64,000 nt of DNA from contig NC_080176.1 in the NCBI RefSeq assembly GCF_950295315.1, positions 34,933,006 to 34,997,005 of the forward strand. The letters run 5' to 3'. A program made the translations under genes and the position numbers. The notes beneath the pieces are model-generated. The model was given only the letters and a program-made list of their open reading frames with translations. It had not been told where the DNA came from and did not search any database. Source of the DNA: Erinaceus europaeus (lineage: Eukaryota > Chordata > Mammalia > Eulipotyphla > Erinaceidae). Each line of letters begins with the position of its first letter. Positions within the stretch are counted from its first letter, which is position 1. This document shows, one piece after another, positions 10,939 through 22,720 of the stretch.

Positions 10939-11205
10939 CCAAAAAATTTTTTTAATTTTATTTATTTATTTTCTCTTTTGTTGCCCTTGTTTTTATTATC
11001 GTTGTTGTTAGATAGGACAGAGAGAAATGTGGAGAGGAGGGGAAGACAGAGAGGGGGAGAGAAAGATAGACACCTACAGACCTGCTTCACTGCCTGTGAA
11101 GCGACTCCTCTGAGGTGGGGAGCTGGGGGCTCGAACAGGGATCCTCACGCCAGTCCTTGCACTTCGTGCCATGTGCGCTTAACCAGCTGCGCTACTGCCC
11201 AACTC
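10939..11205 (-). mobile_element. Type-A SINE
   Basis: This is a full-length reverse copy: a T-rich tail, 'cttttgttgcccttg', GA-rich middle, 'acctgcttcactgcctgtgaag', the B-box complement 'gctcgaacagggatcc' and the head complement ending 'cgctactgcccaactccc'. Another SINE follows within 10 bp. Confidence 0.9.
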
Positions 11206-11424
11206 CCTCAAATATTTTTTAATTATCTTTTATTTATTTATTTGACAGAGACAGGTAGAAATTGAGAAGGAAGGGGGTGATAGAGAGGAAGACACAGAGA
11301 CACCTGTGACACTGCTTCACCACTTGCAAAGCTTTCCCTCTGCAGGTGGGGATCAGGGGCTTGAACCTGGGGTCCTTGCTTGTAATGTGTGCACTAAACC
11401 AGGTGGTGACCCGGCTCCATCTTT
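11184..11424. repeat. Duplicated 241-bp block, copy 1
   Basis: This block holds the head end of the type-A SINE, the spacer and the whole adjacent type-C SINE. The same 241 bp recur at 12558-12798 with only a handful of substitutions. Confidence 0.9.
11214..11420 (-). mobile_element. Type-C SINE
   Basis: Reverse type-C copy with the B-box complement 'gcttgaacctggggtcc' and head complement 'ctaaaccaggtggtgacccgg'. Confidence 0.88.
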
Positions 11425-12557
11425 CCAAATCTAAGATTGATAATGATTAATTTTTAAAAATTTGATCATAGTTGGACAATGGTACTAACACCCATAGGGA
11501 CAGAGGATTGTTCAACCAGGACTGTTGCTCACTTGCTGAATTTCTTCTGCCTTCATGAGACACTCATTGAAATGCTCACCTTTCTTTTTCCCTGTAGTTG
11601 GCTCCTGTGCTCTTTGAACAACTGAGTCTCATTTCCACAGGATTGAGTGAGTAAATGAATGAGCTTCATTTCTTCATTCTAGATTGACCCTGAATTATGG
11701 ATAGCCAGAAAGTTCATTTTTGTATGAGTCCAAGTGAACTAACTACCCACAGTGACACAGCAAATTGAAAGAGAGATAGGACCTCAGCCTTCTGCTTCTT
11801 CTTCATTGCTCTGGCCTGCTGACTAGAGCCACTGTTGCCTTTAAATGACCGAATTACAGTTAAAGTAACAAATGTTGGCTATAAACTCTTCTGATACATT
11901 GGTTAATTATGGAACTTGTTAACTAAGAGAAGCATCAAAAGTATTTGACAGTTTACTGTTAACCTCTCTAAAGAACACATTTCTCAAGAATCAAGATGAG
12001 ATAATTTTGGAAACAAGATGTTAAAACCCTCAAAAAGACACAGGAGAGAAATATCAGCAGAAACCTCATTTATGCTTAGGTATTACAACTTCCGTTACTA
12101 CCCATCCCCTCAATTTGATTTTATAAATAACACATAAATACCAGGAGCAGTATGTGTAGGGTTAGTAACTCAATTCAATTTTCTATAGTTTCTATAGAAA
12201 CATTTGAACAAACAAATCCTGGAAGGTAGTTTGAGGAAATAAAAGCGCCGACCTCATGACAAAGAGGTCAGTGGTAGTTCTAGGTGTCTGTAAAAGCAGA
12301 ACTAGTAAATCCTTGTTATAAAGAAAAGAAAAAGGAGAACTAATTGTGACTGTGCTTTGGAAGGCAGCAGAAACACATTTTATTAAATAAAAAGAAGAAG
12401 ATGCAGAAGAAGAGTTCACAGAGTAAACCAACTATCAAAAAAGTGTAGTAGGGAGAAAAGAAAACAGATTTTCTGCTTAAAGTTTTTTTTGGTAAAAATA
12501 GAATTTGTAGGTAATACTACATTGTTGATACCACAGATATGTAACACATATGTAACA
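11425..12557. other. Unique sequence, no gene seen
   Basis: AT-rich sequence with short, unremarkable frames and no repeat family that I recognise. Confidence 0.45.
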
Positions 12558-12798
12558 CAGCTGCGCTACTGCCCAACTCCCTCAAATATTTTTTAGTTAT
12601 CTTTTATTTATTTATTGGACAGAGACAGGTAGAAATTGAGAAGGAAGGGGGTGATAGAGAGGAAGACACAGAAACACCTGCGACACTGCTTCACCACTTG
12701 CAAAGCTTTCCCTCTGCAGGTGGGGATCAGGGGCTTGAACCTGGGGTCCTTGCTTGTAATGTGTGCACTAAACCAGGGGGTGACCCGGCTCCATCTTT
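12558..12798. repeat. Duplicated 241-bp block, copy 2, with its type-C SINE
   Basis: It matches 11184-11424 over its full length, including part of the neighbouring type-A SINE and the 'ccatcttt' beyond the type-C head. It is therefore a copy of the DNA block rather than a separate SINE insertion. Confidence 0.9.
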
Positions 12799-13521
12799 AT
12801 AATTATATGAAAGTATCAGTCTTTTTGTTTCTGGGATAGTGACATTGGAAAGTCATACATTTCAATGACCCGAGTCTTGGAAAATAATTAATTAGCTATT
12901 TCTAGCAGCTAATAGGTAAGCAGTTGCCTAGACTGAATGTGCAGTTCAGTGGTTCAACAGCAGTAGCAAAGTGTTCTAGGCTACCCTAAACATAGACAGT
13001 CTGATTCCAAGAGGGACCTGGAAGTCGTGTAGTCACAGGGACTTCATCACTGTTTGCTGTTTTATTATGGAGTAGCATTGCAGTTCCCGTTCTAGAACAA
13101 CCATAATATATAACTATTACATATAACATATTATATATGTGGGAGCTAATTATATAATATATGAATTGTTATTATTATAATAATGGCTATTCTATAATTA
13201 GATCCCAGACATAATAGCTATGGCTTTTAAATATATAGTTAATACCACCCTAGGGAGAGGGGTATGAAATGAGTTTTCAGTTGAGGACTGATATATAAAA
13301 TGGCCTATGAATTTTGCTCTGTGGTTGAAAGTAAACCTTTTACTTCTGCCCTTCTAACCTCTTCTTTTCTCCTCACTTCACAGATCTTCTGCTTGAGAAA
13401 AACCCACTCCTTAAGTTAGGAAGGTGTCAATCTTTGGGCAGCACAGAGAGAAATTTATAGCTGGATTCTTCAGTGGCATCCTAAGGAGAAATTAAATGGA
13501 ATAGCTACTAGAGAGTAGTTG
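12799..13521. other. Unique sequence with AT-rich island
   Basis: An AT-rich stretch at 13100-13250 (ATATA-type words) is the only structure. No gene seen. Confidence 0.45.
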
Positions 13522-13737
13522 AATGAGGAGCCAGGCAGTGGCAAATCTGGTCAAGCACACACATTACAGTGTGCAAGGATGCAGGTTCAAGCCCCTGGTA
13601 CCCACCTGCAGTGGGAAAGCTTCACAAGTGGTGAATTAATGCTGCTTGTCTCTCTGTCTCTTTCACTCTCTATCTCCTCCTCCCCTCTCAATTTCTATCT
13701 GTCTCTATTTATCTCTAATAAATAAAATATGAAAGAG
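13522..13737 (+). mobile_element. Type-C SINE with target duplication
   Basis: Forward copy with head 'gagccaggcagtggcaaatctggt'-like sequence, B-box 'ggttcaagccc', a CT-rich middle and an AATAAATAAAA tail. AGAGAGTAGTTG flanks it at 13510-13521 and 13738-13749. Confidence 0.92.
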
Positions 13738-13749
13738 AGAGAGTAGTTG

Positions 13750-14290
13750 TGAGAAAAACCAACTCAGCTCAAAACTCAGCGAGGAGATTGCTTCTTCTAT
13801 CCTTTCATCTTGGAAGTGTGACTGGGGTGAATGTGAACACTGAGGTTGTGTTAGGCAGGGAATTAGCACCTCTACACCCTCTGCCTCCTTTGTCCTTGTT
13901 TGCCCTCAGAGTTTGGTGGGCAACATGGTTCTCACAAATGAAACTCAGAGTTTCCAATTCTAAGACCATATTCCTTCTCAGAGGTCCTTTGGAGCACGCA
14001 GCATATTTTGGTGGGAGTTTCTTAGTCATTCTTGTTCAGAAGTCTTTCTATGATGAAGTGATCACCACACTTTTTGAGCTGTTCATACTGGCTGGGGAAA
14101 GCTTCGAGAGTAAAGATTCCTTTGTAGTCAGAAGTCTGAGAGGTCTGGTAAGCACCACCACATACAACCTTTCTTCGACTTACTAGAGTAACTTAGAAAA
14201 GTACTTTTGGATCAAAGCAGCTAGGTTGGTCCACAGGCAGATGAGGCTGATTTTATTATTCTGGGAAATTTATAATGAAGTCTTGTATTA
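13750..14290. other. Unassigned sequence with a 145-codon open frame
   Basis: A plus-strand open frame runs 13749-14186 but opens in the SINE flank, has no recognisable domain and has no splice-like context that I can support. I treat it as chance. Confidence 0.35.
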
Positions 14291-14299
14291 CAGAACTAA

Positions 14300-14429
14300 T
14301 TTTTTTTTTTTTTTAAACCAGAGCACTGCTCAGTTTTGGCTCATGGTGGTGCAGGGGATTGAACCTGGGGTTTGGGAGCCTCAGGCATGAAAGTCGCTTT
14401 GCATAACCATTATGTTGTCTACCGTTGCC
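14300..14429 (-). mobile_element. Type-B SINE with short target duplication
   Basis: Reverse type-B copy with a 16-T tail. CAGAACTA flanks it at 14291-14298 and 14430-14437. Confidence 0.88.
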
Positions 14430-14653
14430 CAGAACTAGAAAAATTTAAGGTGAAGTTTCACTGTATATTCTAATAAAATGGGGAAACAGGCTTCTTTACT
14501 TGAATAGTTTTAATTTTCTCATATCTGTATTTTTTTAAAATTTGTTTTGGAAACATATCAAAGTCAGTTTCAGTTCTAATGAAAGGTGTTCTCCAAATGA
14601 AAAAGTAGAAGATTGTTTTAGAAAACCTCCACTTCTACAGGTATTTCTAAGAT

Positions 14654-15118
14654 TTTTTTAAAAAAATATTTTTTAAATTTATTCATTTATTTATTAATAA
14701 GAGGGGTAGGAGGAGAGAGAAAGAACCAGATATCACATGTGCTGCCAGGGATTGAACTCAGGACCTTAAGAGTCTAGCACCTTGGGAATTGGGCGGTAGC
14801 GCAGCAGGTTAAGCACAGGTGGGGCCAAGTGCAAGGACCGGCGTCAGGATCCCGGTTCGAGACCTGGCTCCCCACCTGCAGGGGAGTTGCTTAACAGGCA
14901 GTGAAGCAGGTCTGCAGGTATTTCTCTATCTCTCCCCCTTCCTGTCTTCCTCTCCCCTCTCCCCTCTCCATTTCTCTCTGTTCTATCCAACAACAACAAC
15001 ATCAATAATAACTACAATAATAAAACAACAAGGGCAACAAAAGGGAATAAATAAATAAATATTTAAAAAAACTTTAAAAAGAGTCCAGCACCTTAACCAC
15101 TATGCCACCACCCAGACC
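14654..15118 (-). mobile_element. Type-D SINE split by a type-A SINE
   Basis: The reverse type-D body 14654-14783 stops at 'agagtctagcacctt' and resumes at 15080 with 'agagtccagcacctt', continuing to its head at about 15118. Confidence 0.88.
14784..15079 (+). mobile_element. Type-A SINE nested in a type-D SINE
   Basis: This is a near-complete forward copy: head 'gggcggtagcgcagcaggtt', B-box 'ggttcgagacc', CT-rich middle, CAACAACAACAT tail and A-rich end. Target duplication AGAGTCTAGCACCTT lies at 14769-14783 and 15080-15094. The order shows type-A insertion after type-D. Confidence 0.94.
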
Positions 15119-15784
15119 ACCTGTCTAAGAATGTTTAATCTTTCCAGGCTTCCAAAATCTCAAACACAAGAAGACACCTATGAACCTCTTATCTCATGAC
15201 ATTTAAATCTTCTATCTCCTTAGCTCAATTCAAGTAAAGTTGAACAGTAAGATTCATGACATGGAATGGACATTACTCTCATCAGTTTGCCAGGAATGGA
15301 CATTACTCTCACCAATTCACAGTTAGGACAAATTAGATTAGAGAAACTCTAGAGCAGAATGTGATGATTGAAACAAAACATCCCTACATAGTGAATAGTG
15401 AAGTCTTTTTTTTTTCCCTTATAGAATGGGGTGGGGGGGTGGTAAGACTGAACTGGTCAGGAAAGGACAGTAATCTTGTGAGTAAACTTAATTTGATTTT
15501 TAGGAATGTGTTAACTTGTTCTTGGGCTGAAGCTATAGTTCTAACCTAAGATCTAACAGTCTTCCTAGGTAATATGCATAATTTGGGGAGTGGCTGGCAG
15601 TAGGAGGGATGTAAGTCTTTGATTCAATTATCAACAGAGGTCAGAACTGTGCTAAGAACAAAGTCTGCCTCTAGATGCAAGTTTCTCCCACTGATATGCA
15701 GACTTCCCATTGTTCTCCTTGTGAGATTACACTTTTTGATCCTCTACCTGATTCTTTCTTGAGTTTCCTTCTTTCTTTTGTTTT
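15119..15784. other. Unique sequence with a short tandem duplication
   Basis: At 15265-15320 a phrase with 'ggaatggacattactctca' occurs twice in tandem. Otherwise nothing recognisable. Confidence 0.45.
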
Positions 15785-15912
15785 TAATATTTTGTTTATT
15801 TTAATGAGAGAGATAAGCTCTGGTTTATGATTTGCTGGGGATTGAACCTTAGGCCTCAGAGCCTCAGGCATAAATGTCTTTTGCATAACCATTATGCTAT
15901 CTCCCAGCCCCT
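15785..15912 (-). mobile_element. Type-B SINE, diverged
   Basis: 'ggggattgaacctt' (B-box complement) and 'gcataaccattatgctatct' (head complement) are clear. The tail side is worn. Confidence 0.8.
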
Positions 15913-17189
15913 TCTTTGTTTTATTTCTTTTTGAAAGTTTTTTTTTTCTTCCTGCATAAAGACAGAGAGAAATCATCCTCAGATTCCTCTGGAAAGAAGG
16001 TTAGATTGGCTACTGTGCTGCTTGGGCAGACTGTATACTCTTTCTTAGCCAGAAGTGGGAGAGGGGACATGAATAGCCACCCACCCGGTTCTACCCTGTG
16101 GGGCTCACCTGCCTTTGTCAGCTGGGAATAGCTGAGCCATGCCTGGCAAGAACAATAAGGAAGAGATGCAGAGGCAGATCAGCAAATTCTAGCAAACAGG
16201 AATTCCAATTACTCAACTCTTCCCTTTCTTCCACTCCAAGGGAAAAAGGTCAGGCTTTCCATGATAAAATTCTCTTGCAGTAGGTCCACTCCCCTGCACT
16301 TATTGAAGCTCTGATGATCCAGAAAGTACTCTGGTTGTTGGAATTCTGTGACTTTCTTAAGGATTGCAGAGGCTGTTACCTTGCTGACTAAGTCTAGTGC
16401 CCGTGCTGTGGAGGGAAGGGGCAATGACAAGATAACCCTGTGGTGCCCTAGGAGCCCCCACCAGCTCAGTAAGGGAGTCAGTCAAAAGCAAGTACTGTCT
16501 CCCTGGAGCCCCGTAAGGGACCTGAGCAAGATGGAGTGCAGCACTGGAAGGGATTTCATCTTCAAGCAGAAAAGCATTTAGCAAACATCTGAGCTATCAT
16601 TTGGAGGGAGATATTATGCCAATTAGATGAAGACAATAGCACCTTGTTCGCCCTGCAGTGAAGCCTGATAAAATTGCCTGTCCAGGGGAAGGAAAGTATT
16701 TCATTATTGCACCTTTGAAAAAGGATAATCCTTTCTGTATTTCCTCTCTGAGCGGGGAGGATGTCCTTTGTTCTTGTGCCTCTGACCCACAGCTATTCCT
16801 CACATTGAGTTTCAAGGGGGAAAGAACTTGGTAGTTAAACAACAACAACAAAAAAGTGTGATTAAATGACCTAGCTGTTTGACAAGGAGGAAACCACCTC
16901 AAGACCTCCAGTCGATACTCTAGGACTGATGCCTTGGTGATTTCTTTCAGATTTCTTTCAGGGGTTGAGAACACTGAGGAAGCTCCCTTCTCTGGGATTG
17001 GGACTGGGACAGTAGAGGTATGTCTGGGCCCTGAAAACCTGATTTCTGTAAAGCAGATGTTCTGAATGTGGTGAACATACAACTTCGGGGAAGACCTTTT
17101 AGACTCTAGGGGTCACTAGTTACAATGCACTGCAGGACAGAAAACAGAACAGGGGAGGTTTCTTTGTTTTGGAAGCATCACAGAACTTT
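15913..17189. other. Unique sequence, no gene seen
   Basis: Several open frames of 60-160 codons lie on both strands, but they overlap one another and show no domain. A host exon cannot be excluded, and I cannot support one. Confidence 0.4.
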
Positions 17190-17310
17190 GAAGAGGGGAA
17201 GGCTTAAAGAGCTTATCTAGTCTGGCATCTCCATTTCACAGCTGAGGGCACTGAGGTGGGGAGGCCTGAACAGCTTTCCTGTGATGCAAGGAGCTCAGGT
17301 GGTACTGTTC
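17190..17310. repeat. Possible ancient MIR/L2-type relic
   Basis: 'catctccatttcacagctgagggcactgaggtggggag' resembles the 'cattttacagatgaggaaactgaggc' block common in very old mammalian repeats. Confidence 0.35.
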
Positions 17311-17931
17311 CTCAGCACTCAGAGCTTGTCCCCACTATATCCGCAGCCCCAGAAGCAGTAGAAAGCAACAGGGACAACTAGAAACCCTTCCTAATTTAGT
17401 GTCTCCAAGCCAGGACATTCCCAGTACAGTCACTAAGCTCCAAGCATTCTTTTCTCAGTCTTAAAAAACTATTTTTTTGTCATAAAGTATTTCTCACTGA
17501 AGGATGGGAGTCTTCCCAAGTTGAATTGAGGAATATCTGTCTTCCAGGGACCTGCTTCTCTGGGGTGACCCTTTTTGGGGGGAGGAAAACAAGGACCTCT
17601 GCTTTTCTTAGGCAAATGACCCAGATGACCTCTTCCAGACTCTGATCCTCACTTCATCATGATTCTAACTCTGAAAGAGTGTTGAAAATTAGCTCTCAGA
17701 CCAGAAGTCTTATTCTTGTCTCACTACAGGGTCTTCTTGGGAACAGATTAAATATCTACTGGGAGGCAAACTAGTTGTGTGTGTATGTGTGGGTGGGGTG
17801 GGGGAGGTTGGTCAGTTGTTTCTCTGGGGGACCCCAACACAAGAGTCAGTTCCATCTCCACTATGGTGTGAATGCCCAGAAAGGTTGAATTTTGCATAAA
17901 CATTAATGTGGGGAGATTTTATAATACTAGC
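17311..17931. other. Unique sequence
   Basis: A short G/T-rich run at 17775-17812 is the only low-complexity feature. No gene seen. Confidence 0.4.
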
Positions 17932-18052
17932 AGGGGCAAGACTGGGGAACAGTATAAAGGTTATGCAAAGAGACCTCATACCTGAGGCTCTGAAGTCCCA
18001 GGTTCAATCCGCAGCACCACCGTAAGTCTGAGCTCAGTAGTGCTCAGGTGAA
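17932..18052 (+). mobile_element. Type-B SINE, diverged
   Basis: Forward head 'acagtataaaggttatgcaaagagacctcat', B-box 'ggttcaatccg' and 'agctcagtagtgctcagg' end. Confidence 0.8.
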
Positions 18053-18497
18053 ACACATCGATGGAGTAGAGGGATAGTACAGGGTGAGGATACAGTTCTG
18101 GTTCAGAACCAATTATTTTGGGAATGACATGCGTCGGGAATGGCAGTATGCTGGCATGGAGCTTGCAGACTTAGCTAAGTAGACTTCTCCAAGTATCTCC
18201 AAGTACTCTGGACACCCCCATTCAAATCTCACGACTTTAGTTCTGTCGTGCCTGTTGCTTGGGATTTTTAGACTATTTTCAGCTTCCCAGGACACTTATC
18301 TTTGAACATTTTCCATAAAAAATAATCTCACTGATTGTCTCCTTTGGAAAAATAAGGCAAAACATCTGAGATTCTAGATTTAATTTACTTGAAATTAATA
18401 GTAATTTTAATACTTTCAATTAAAGAATAAAAAATCATAAAAATAGTTCATTCTTTACTACCTAATATTACCTTAGTTCCCTTCCTCCCTCTAGAAA
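18053..18497. other. Unassigned sequence
   Basis: AT-rich and unique-looking. No gene seen. Confidence 0.4.
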
Positions 18498-18645
18498 ATG
18501 ATTTATTTATTTATTCATATTATTTCAGACAGAGTAAGAAGGTAGAGTATTACTAAACATGTGCAGTGCTGGGGATGGAGCCAGGGCCTCATGCAAAGAA
18601 ACCCTGTGCTCTCTAGCCAGTGAATCATCTGCTGGGGTCCCTGGC
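18498..18645 (-). repeat. Decayed SINE
   Basis: A reverse (TTTA)n tail is followed by 'gtgctggggatggagccagggcctcatgca' and 'ctctagccagtgaatcat', a worn tRNA-SINE body. Confidence 0.5.
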
Positions 18646-18854
18646 AACCCTTTGACTTAGAAATATTGCGGAGTGACTGCAAGTCAAGGAAGATCATGAG
18701 TATGCAGTATCTTTGCTAGACAGAGCCATGGTGCCAGAAAACATCATAGGTGTGAGTACCTGCTGTGGTAGTCATCACCTCTGCTGCAGCTACATTTATG
18801 CATAAAGGAAAATATAGTACTTTGGGAGGAGAAGGCAGAGAGACTGGATAAGGG

Positions 18855-19013
18855 TTATTTTTTTTTTACTTGAAATTTATTTATTTATTTATTACTTTAA
18901 CAGATCACTGATCATCTCTGGCTTATGATGGGGTGAGGGATGGAATCTGGGTCTTCAGAGCCTCAGGCATGAGAGTCTCTTTACATAACCATTATGCTAT
19001 CTACCTCCACCGC
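18855..19013 (-). mobile_element. Type-B SINE
   Basis: Reverse copy: T-rich tail, 'ctctggcttatgatggggtgaggg', 'cctcaggcatgagagtctct' and 'ataaccattatgctatctacc'. Confidence 0.88.
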
Positions 19014-19025
19014 ACTTAAATTTTT

Positions 19026-19311
19026 TTATATATTTATTTATTTTTCCCTTTTGTTGCCCTTGTTTTTTATTGTTGTTGTAGTTATTATTGTTGTTGTTAT
19101 TGCTGTCATTGTTGTTAGATAGGACAGAGAAAAATGGAGAGAGGAGGGGAAAACAGAGGGGAGAGAGAAAGAGAGACACCTGCAGACCTGCTTCACAACC
19201 TGTGAAGCGACTCCCCTGCAGGTGGGAAGCCGGGGGCTTGAACCGGGATCCTTATGCTGCCTTGTGCTTTGCCCATATGTGCTTAACCCACTGTGCTACC
19301 ACCCAACTCCT
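19026..19311 (-). mobile_element. Type-A SINE with target duplication
   Basis: Reverse copy with 'cccttttgttgcccttg' and the head complement 'gctaccacccaactcc'. ACTTAAATTTTT flanks it at 19014-19025 and 19312-19323. Confidence 0.92.
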
Positions 19312-19323
19312 ACTTAAATTTTT

Positions 19324-19467
19324 TAAATCAGTGTTTTGCAAAATTATAATATATCAGGGGTATAATTCCACACCTTTCCCACAACCAGAGTTCTGCGTCC
19401 GTATTGTCTCCATTGGAAACTGCATCAGTTCTCCCAAAATCACAGACAGGGGTTACTATTTCTATAA

Positions 19468-19507
<40 letters not shown>

Positions 19508-20165
19508 TCTCTTTCTATGATTCTTCCTTCTCTTCCTTTCTAAGTCACACCTAACACTTCTGATTGTTCTTTCTTTTTTCCCTCTCTCTCTTTTTCCCTT
19601 TCCTTTCCAGGTCCTGATGGCATTAGAGTTTAGAGCCCTCTAGTTATCTCTTCCTAACATTTACCTCTCTGGAGGTGTGGACAAAAAAAATTTATGGTGT
19701 TCAGAAAGTGGATGGTCTGGCTTCTGTAATTATTTCTCCACTGGACACAGGCATTGGCAGGTGGATCCATACCTCCAGCCTGTTTCTATCTCTCCTAGTG
19801 AGGCAGGGGGATCTGGAGAGGGGGGGTTCATGAACACTTTGGTGAGATCATCTGCCCATAGGAGTCAGGATGGAATCACAGAGCATCTGCAAGTTGATGG
19901 CTGAAAGGTGGTAAGATATAAAAGAGGACAAATTGTTTAATAAACAGGAATCAAAAGGTAAGAATAGGACAAATGAAACGAGGGGTCTTCATGTGGGAAG
20001 AAGCTAGGAAGTCTGTTTTAGGTATGTTCCTAGGGGCCCATGACATGAAAATTTTTTGCCTGAACCCGATAGCTAACATGCAGGTGGGCTAAAAGTATTG
20101 TCTAGGAAGGTGGCGTCAGAGTTGAGAATAGCTGGATCAGGCCAGAGAGTAGCTCCTATACTTGA
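19324..20165 (-). mobile_element. Old L1 3' UTR fragment
   Basis: It shares its word order ('ggtataattccacacc', 'ggtctggcttctgtaatt', 'gcatctgcaagttgatggctgaaagg', 'ggtgggctaaaagtattgtct') with the L1 ends at 29980-30625 and 50938-51690. It is non-coding and carries a (TA)n microsatellite at 19467-19506. Confidence 0.8.
19467..19506. repeat. (TA)n microsatellite
   Basis: About 18 TA units inside the old L1 3' UTR. Confidence 0.95.
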
Positions 20166-21311
20166 CTTCTTTCACTTTTTATGACAACACAGGACAGATC
20201 ACCAAACTGTTCGAAGTTTTGTGTAGTGTGTTACCACCTATGAAAACTCTGTTATATGCAGTGTTTACATGGTCAGAACTCATCTATTGGTAGATGAAAC
20301 TACTTCCATTTTCTGAACCTTACACAGTCTCAGCTCATTTTATTTGGTAGAACTGAGGTCTGGTGCATATTTGATTTCAATGCTCAGGGCCCATTCATTC
20401 CTGCCCCGCCCCCCCCCCCCCATTCACATGGGGGTTGGGGGGAGTCATCCATGCACCAAAGCCTTCTCTGTTGCCAGAGAACCTCCCATGTTGGTGCAGA
20501 GGCTGGAACCTAGCTTGAGTGCATGATATGCAGGCACTCTACCTGGGAAGTTATCTATTCTCTACACCTCGTGTTTCTTTAAATTGTTAGCAAAATGCTG
20601 TTTTAAGCACTGAAACATCAATGTAGCATACTACCACTCAGACCACCTTGAGTTCTCTGCCCTCTGGCATGTGACTAGCCAGCAAGAGGTGAAAGATCAG
20701 ATTTTTATTATTTGTTAAAGCTCTCAGGAACCCAGGAATAAACACAGACACTGATGTTAAGTTGAGAACTAAAGTATATCTTTCAAGTCTAATAAATGTG
20801 ATAAAAAATAAACAACATCCTTTCATAAATTTAATGGAGCATGGCTCACTGTTTATCTTGTGTCATGTACTTGAGATTACCCCACTGGAAGAAGAAAACA
20901 CTTGATTAATTCAGGGAGTCTATTTTGTAATCTGCAGTGGTTGGAAAATATTTTTCTACTTCCTGCCATCCCCCCCCCTTTGTTTCTCCAAGGGAGATAT
21001 TGATGGTGTACTTTTTAATAATAATAATACAGCAACTTCTAGTGAGAAATGCATCAAATTCCATAGTTGTAGTCATTTTCCTACTGGGTAGTTAGATGAA
21101 AGAGGGAAGAGGGCTCCACATTTTTAATTACTCAAGTAAAAACTAAAACTGCCAGAAGAAAAAGAAAAAGAAAGAGCATTCCAAGTTTTTTTTTTTTTTT
21201 CTATTCTGACTGAGGAGTTTTACTGAGTATTTATGACATATGAAAATATTCACCATTACAACAAAACATTTTATATTTACTGAAGTATTACATAAAGGAT
21301 ATTCACATTAG
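20166..21311. other. Unique sequence, no gene seen
   Basis: Contains a C-run at 20407-20420 and another at 20972-20978. No gene or clear repeat. Confidence 0.4.
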
Positions 21312-21426
21312 TTTAGCACTGTTCAGCTCTAGCATATGGTGGTACAGGGGATTGAACCTGGAACCTTAGAGGTTTAGGCATGAAAGTCTCTTTGTATAAC
21401 CATTATGGATGGTATCTCCCCAACCC
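21312..21426 (-). mobile_element. Type-B SINE, diverged
   Basis: 'ggtggtacaggggattgaacctgg' and 'gtctctttgtataaccattatgg' mark a reverse copy. Confidence 0.82.
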
Positions 21427-21574
21427 TTGGGCAAAGAGCAGTCTAACTACACAATCTTTGGGATAGTTATTTTTTTATCATTCCTTTTGAGAAGCTAAGG
21501 TTTTTGAGGTTAGGTGTTTAGTTCAAGTTCATGCAGCTAGTAAATTGAAGACTATGCAGTTTTCTCTCTTTTTT

Positions 21575-21575
<1 letters not shown>

Positions 21576-21632
<57 letters not shown>
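21576..21632. repeat. (CA)n microsatellite
   Basis: About 27 uninterrupted CA units; likely polymorphic. Confidence 0.97.
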
Positions 21633-21635
<3 letters not shown>

Positions 21636-21719
21636 GCAGTTCTGATTCCTAATCTCACTTGAATGACTGTCTTGTACAGTAGTAAGATAGTGAAAGAAGG
21701 ACATTCATAATTCACTGAG

Positions 21720-22000
21720 CCTGACTATGATTAGAGTATCTACTGATGCCAGGCATTATTCTAGGCACTGGTGATATGGGGCCAAAATATCCCTGGTTTT
21801 TATCCCTGCCTCCCTGGAGCTCGCATTCTAGGGAGGTCCAGTGAAGTGAGAGCTTATGTCAGCAAGGCTGATGAGGAAATACATACTAGTTAAGTGGTGA
21901 CATATTATCTACAGGCAAGTAAATCAGGAAATGAATATCTACGAAAAGAGGGCAGGGAATTCAGTAGGGCAATTGGGGGATGCTTTGTTAAGGTGGAAAA
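21720..22000 (+). repeat. Possible ancient interspersed repeat
   Basis: 'gccaggcattattctaggcactggtgatatgg' and 'cctggagctcgcattctaggg' resemble a widespread old mammalian repeat whose family I cannot name with certainty. Confidence 0.4.
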
Positions 22001-22479
22001 CTCAAGATATTAGACAGTTTATTGTGTTAGCTTTTTATTAATATATGCCCATGTATGCTTGCAATTATGTTGTGTTAACTATAGAATTCTAAAAATGTAT
22101 AGATAGAGACCACTCACTTTTTTTTTTTTTAAATGAATGAATAGATATATATTGAACAAGTACTTCCACAACTCTGGTGGAGAAAGAAATTAAGGCATGA
22201 AGAAAATTCCCAACTCCCCATCTCTGGTCCAGTGCATTTATATAGCAAAACTTTGATAAGTAATTCTGTATTCAAACATAATAAGGTCTGAACTTTTGCC
22301 ATGTGGGGAAGTGGCAAAGGTTTCAAGAAAGAGTTAACACAGGTAAGAAGTAAGAAGTGTAGTTGGGCAAAAGAACATCCAGGAAGACAGAATATGCAAT
22401 GACCCTGATGGAGAATAACCTTTAGCATATGGAGGAAGGTAAAAAGAGTTCGGTGAAGCTCTAGGTGTCCTGAGGAGAG
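22001..22479. other. Unassigned sequence
   Basis: No repeat family or gene recognised. Confidence 0.4.
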
Positions 22480-22720
22480 GGATTGTGGAATGCAACCCGT
22501 GAAGCACATAAGTCACCAACAGCCAGGACTTGGGATCCAGCTCCTGGACCCACTCTATTTCCCCCCCCCCCTTTCTCTCTCTCTCTCTCTCATAATCAAA
22601 ACCAACAAACAAGGAGAAATGGCTGCCAGGAGTGGTGTATTTGCCATACAGGCACCAAGCCCCAGCAATAACCCTGTGGCAAGAAAAAAAATGCTGAGAA
22701 AAAGGAAGAATATAAGGAGG
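22480..22720 (+). mobile_element. Type-E SINE
   Basis: A worn head is followed by a C/CT-rich run (22559-22592), then 'gctgccaggagtggtgtatttg' and 'ccccagcaataaccctgtggc', the tail shared with 27246-27525 and 44900-45180. Confidence 0.65.

Noticed and set aside
13749..14186. 145-codon open frame in unique DNA
   Set aside because: Starts in a SINE flank, no domain, no supporting splice structure.
16597..17082. 161-codon minus-strand frame in unique DNA
   Set aside because: Low-information composition and several competing frames; cannot support a host exon.
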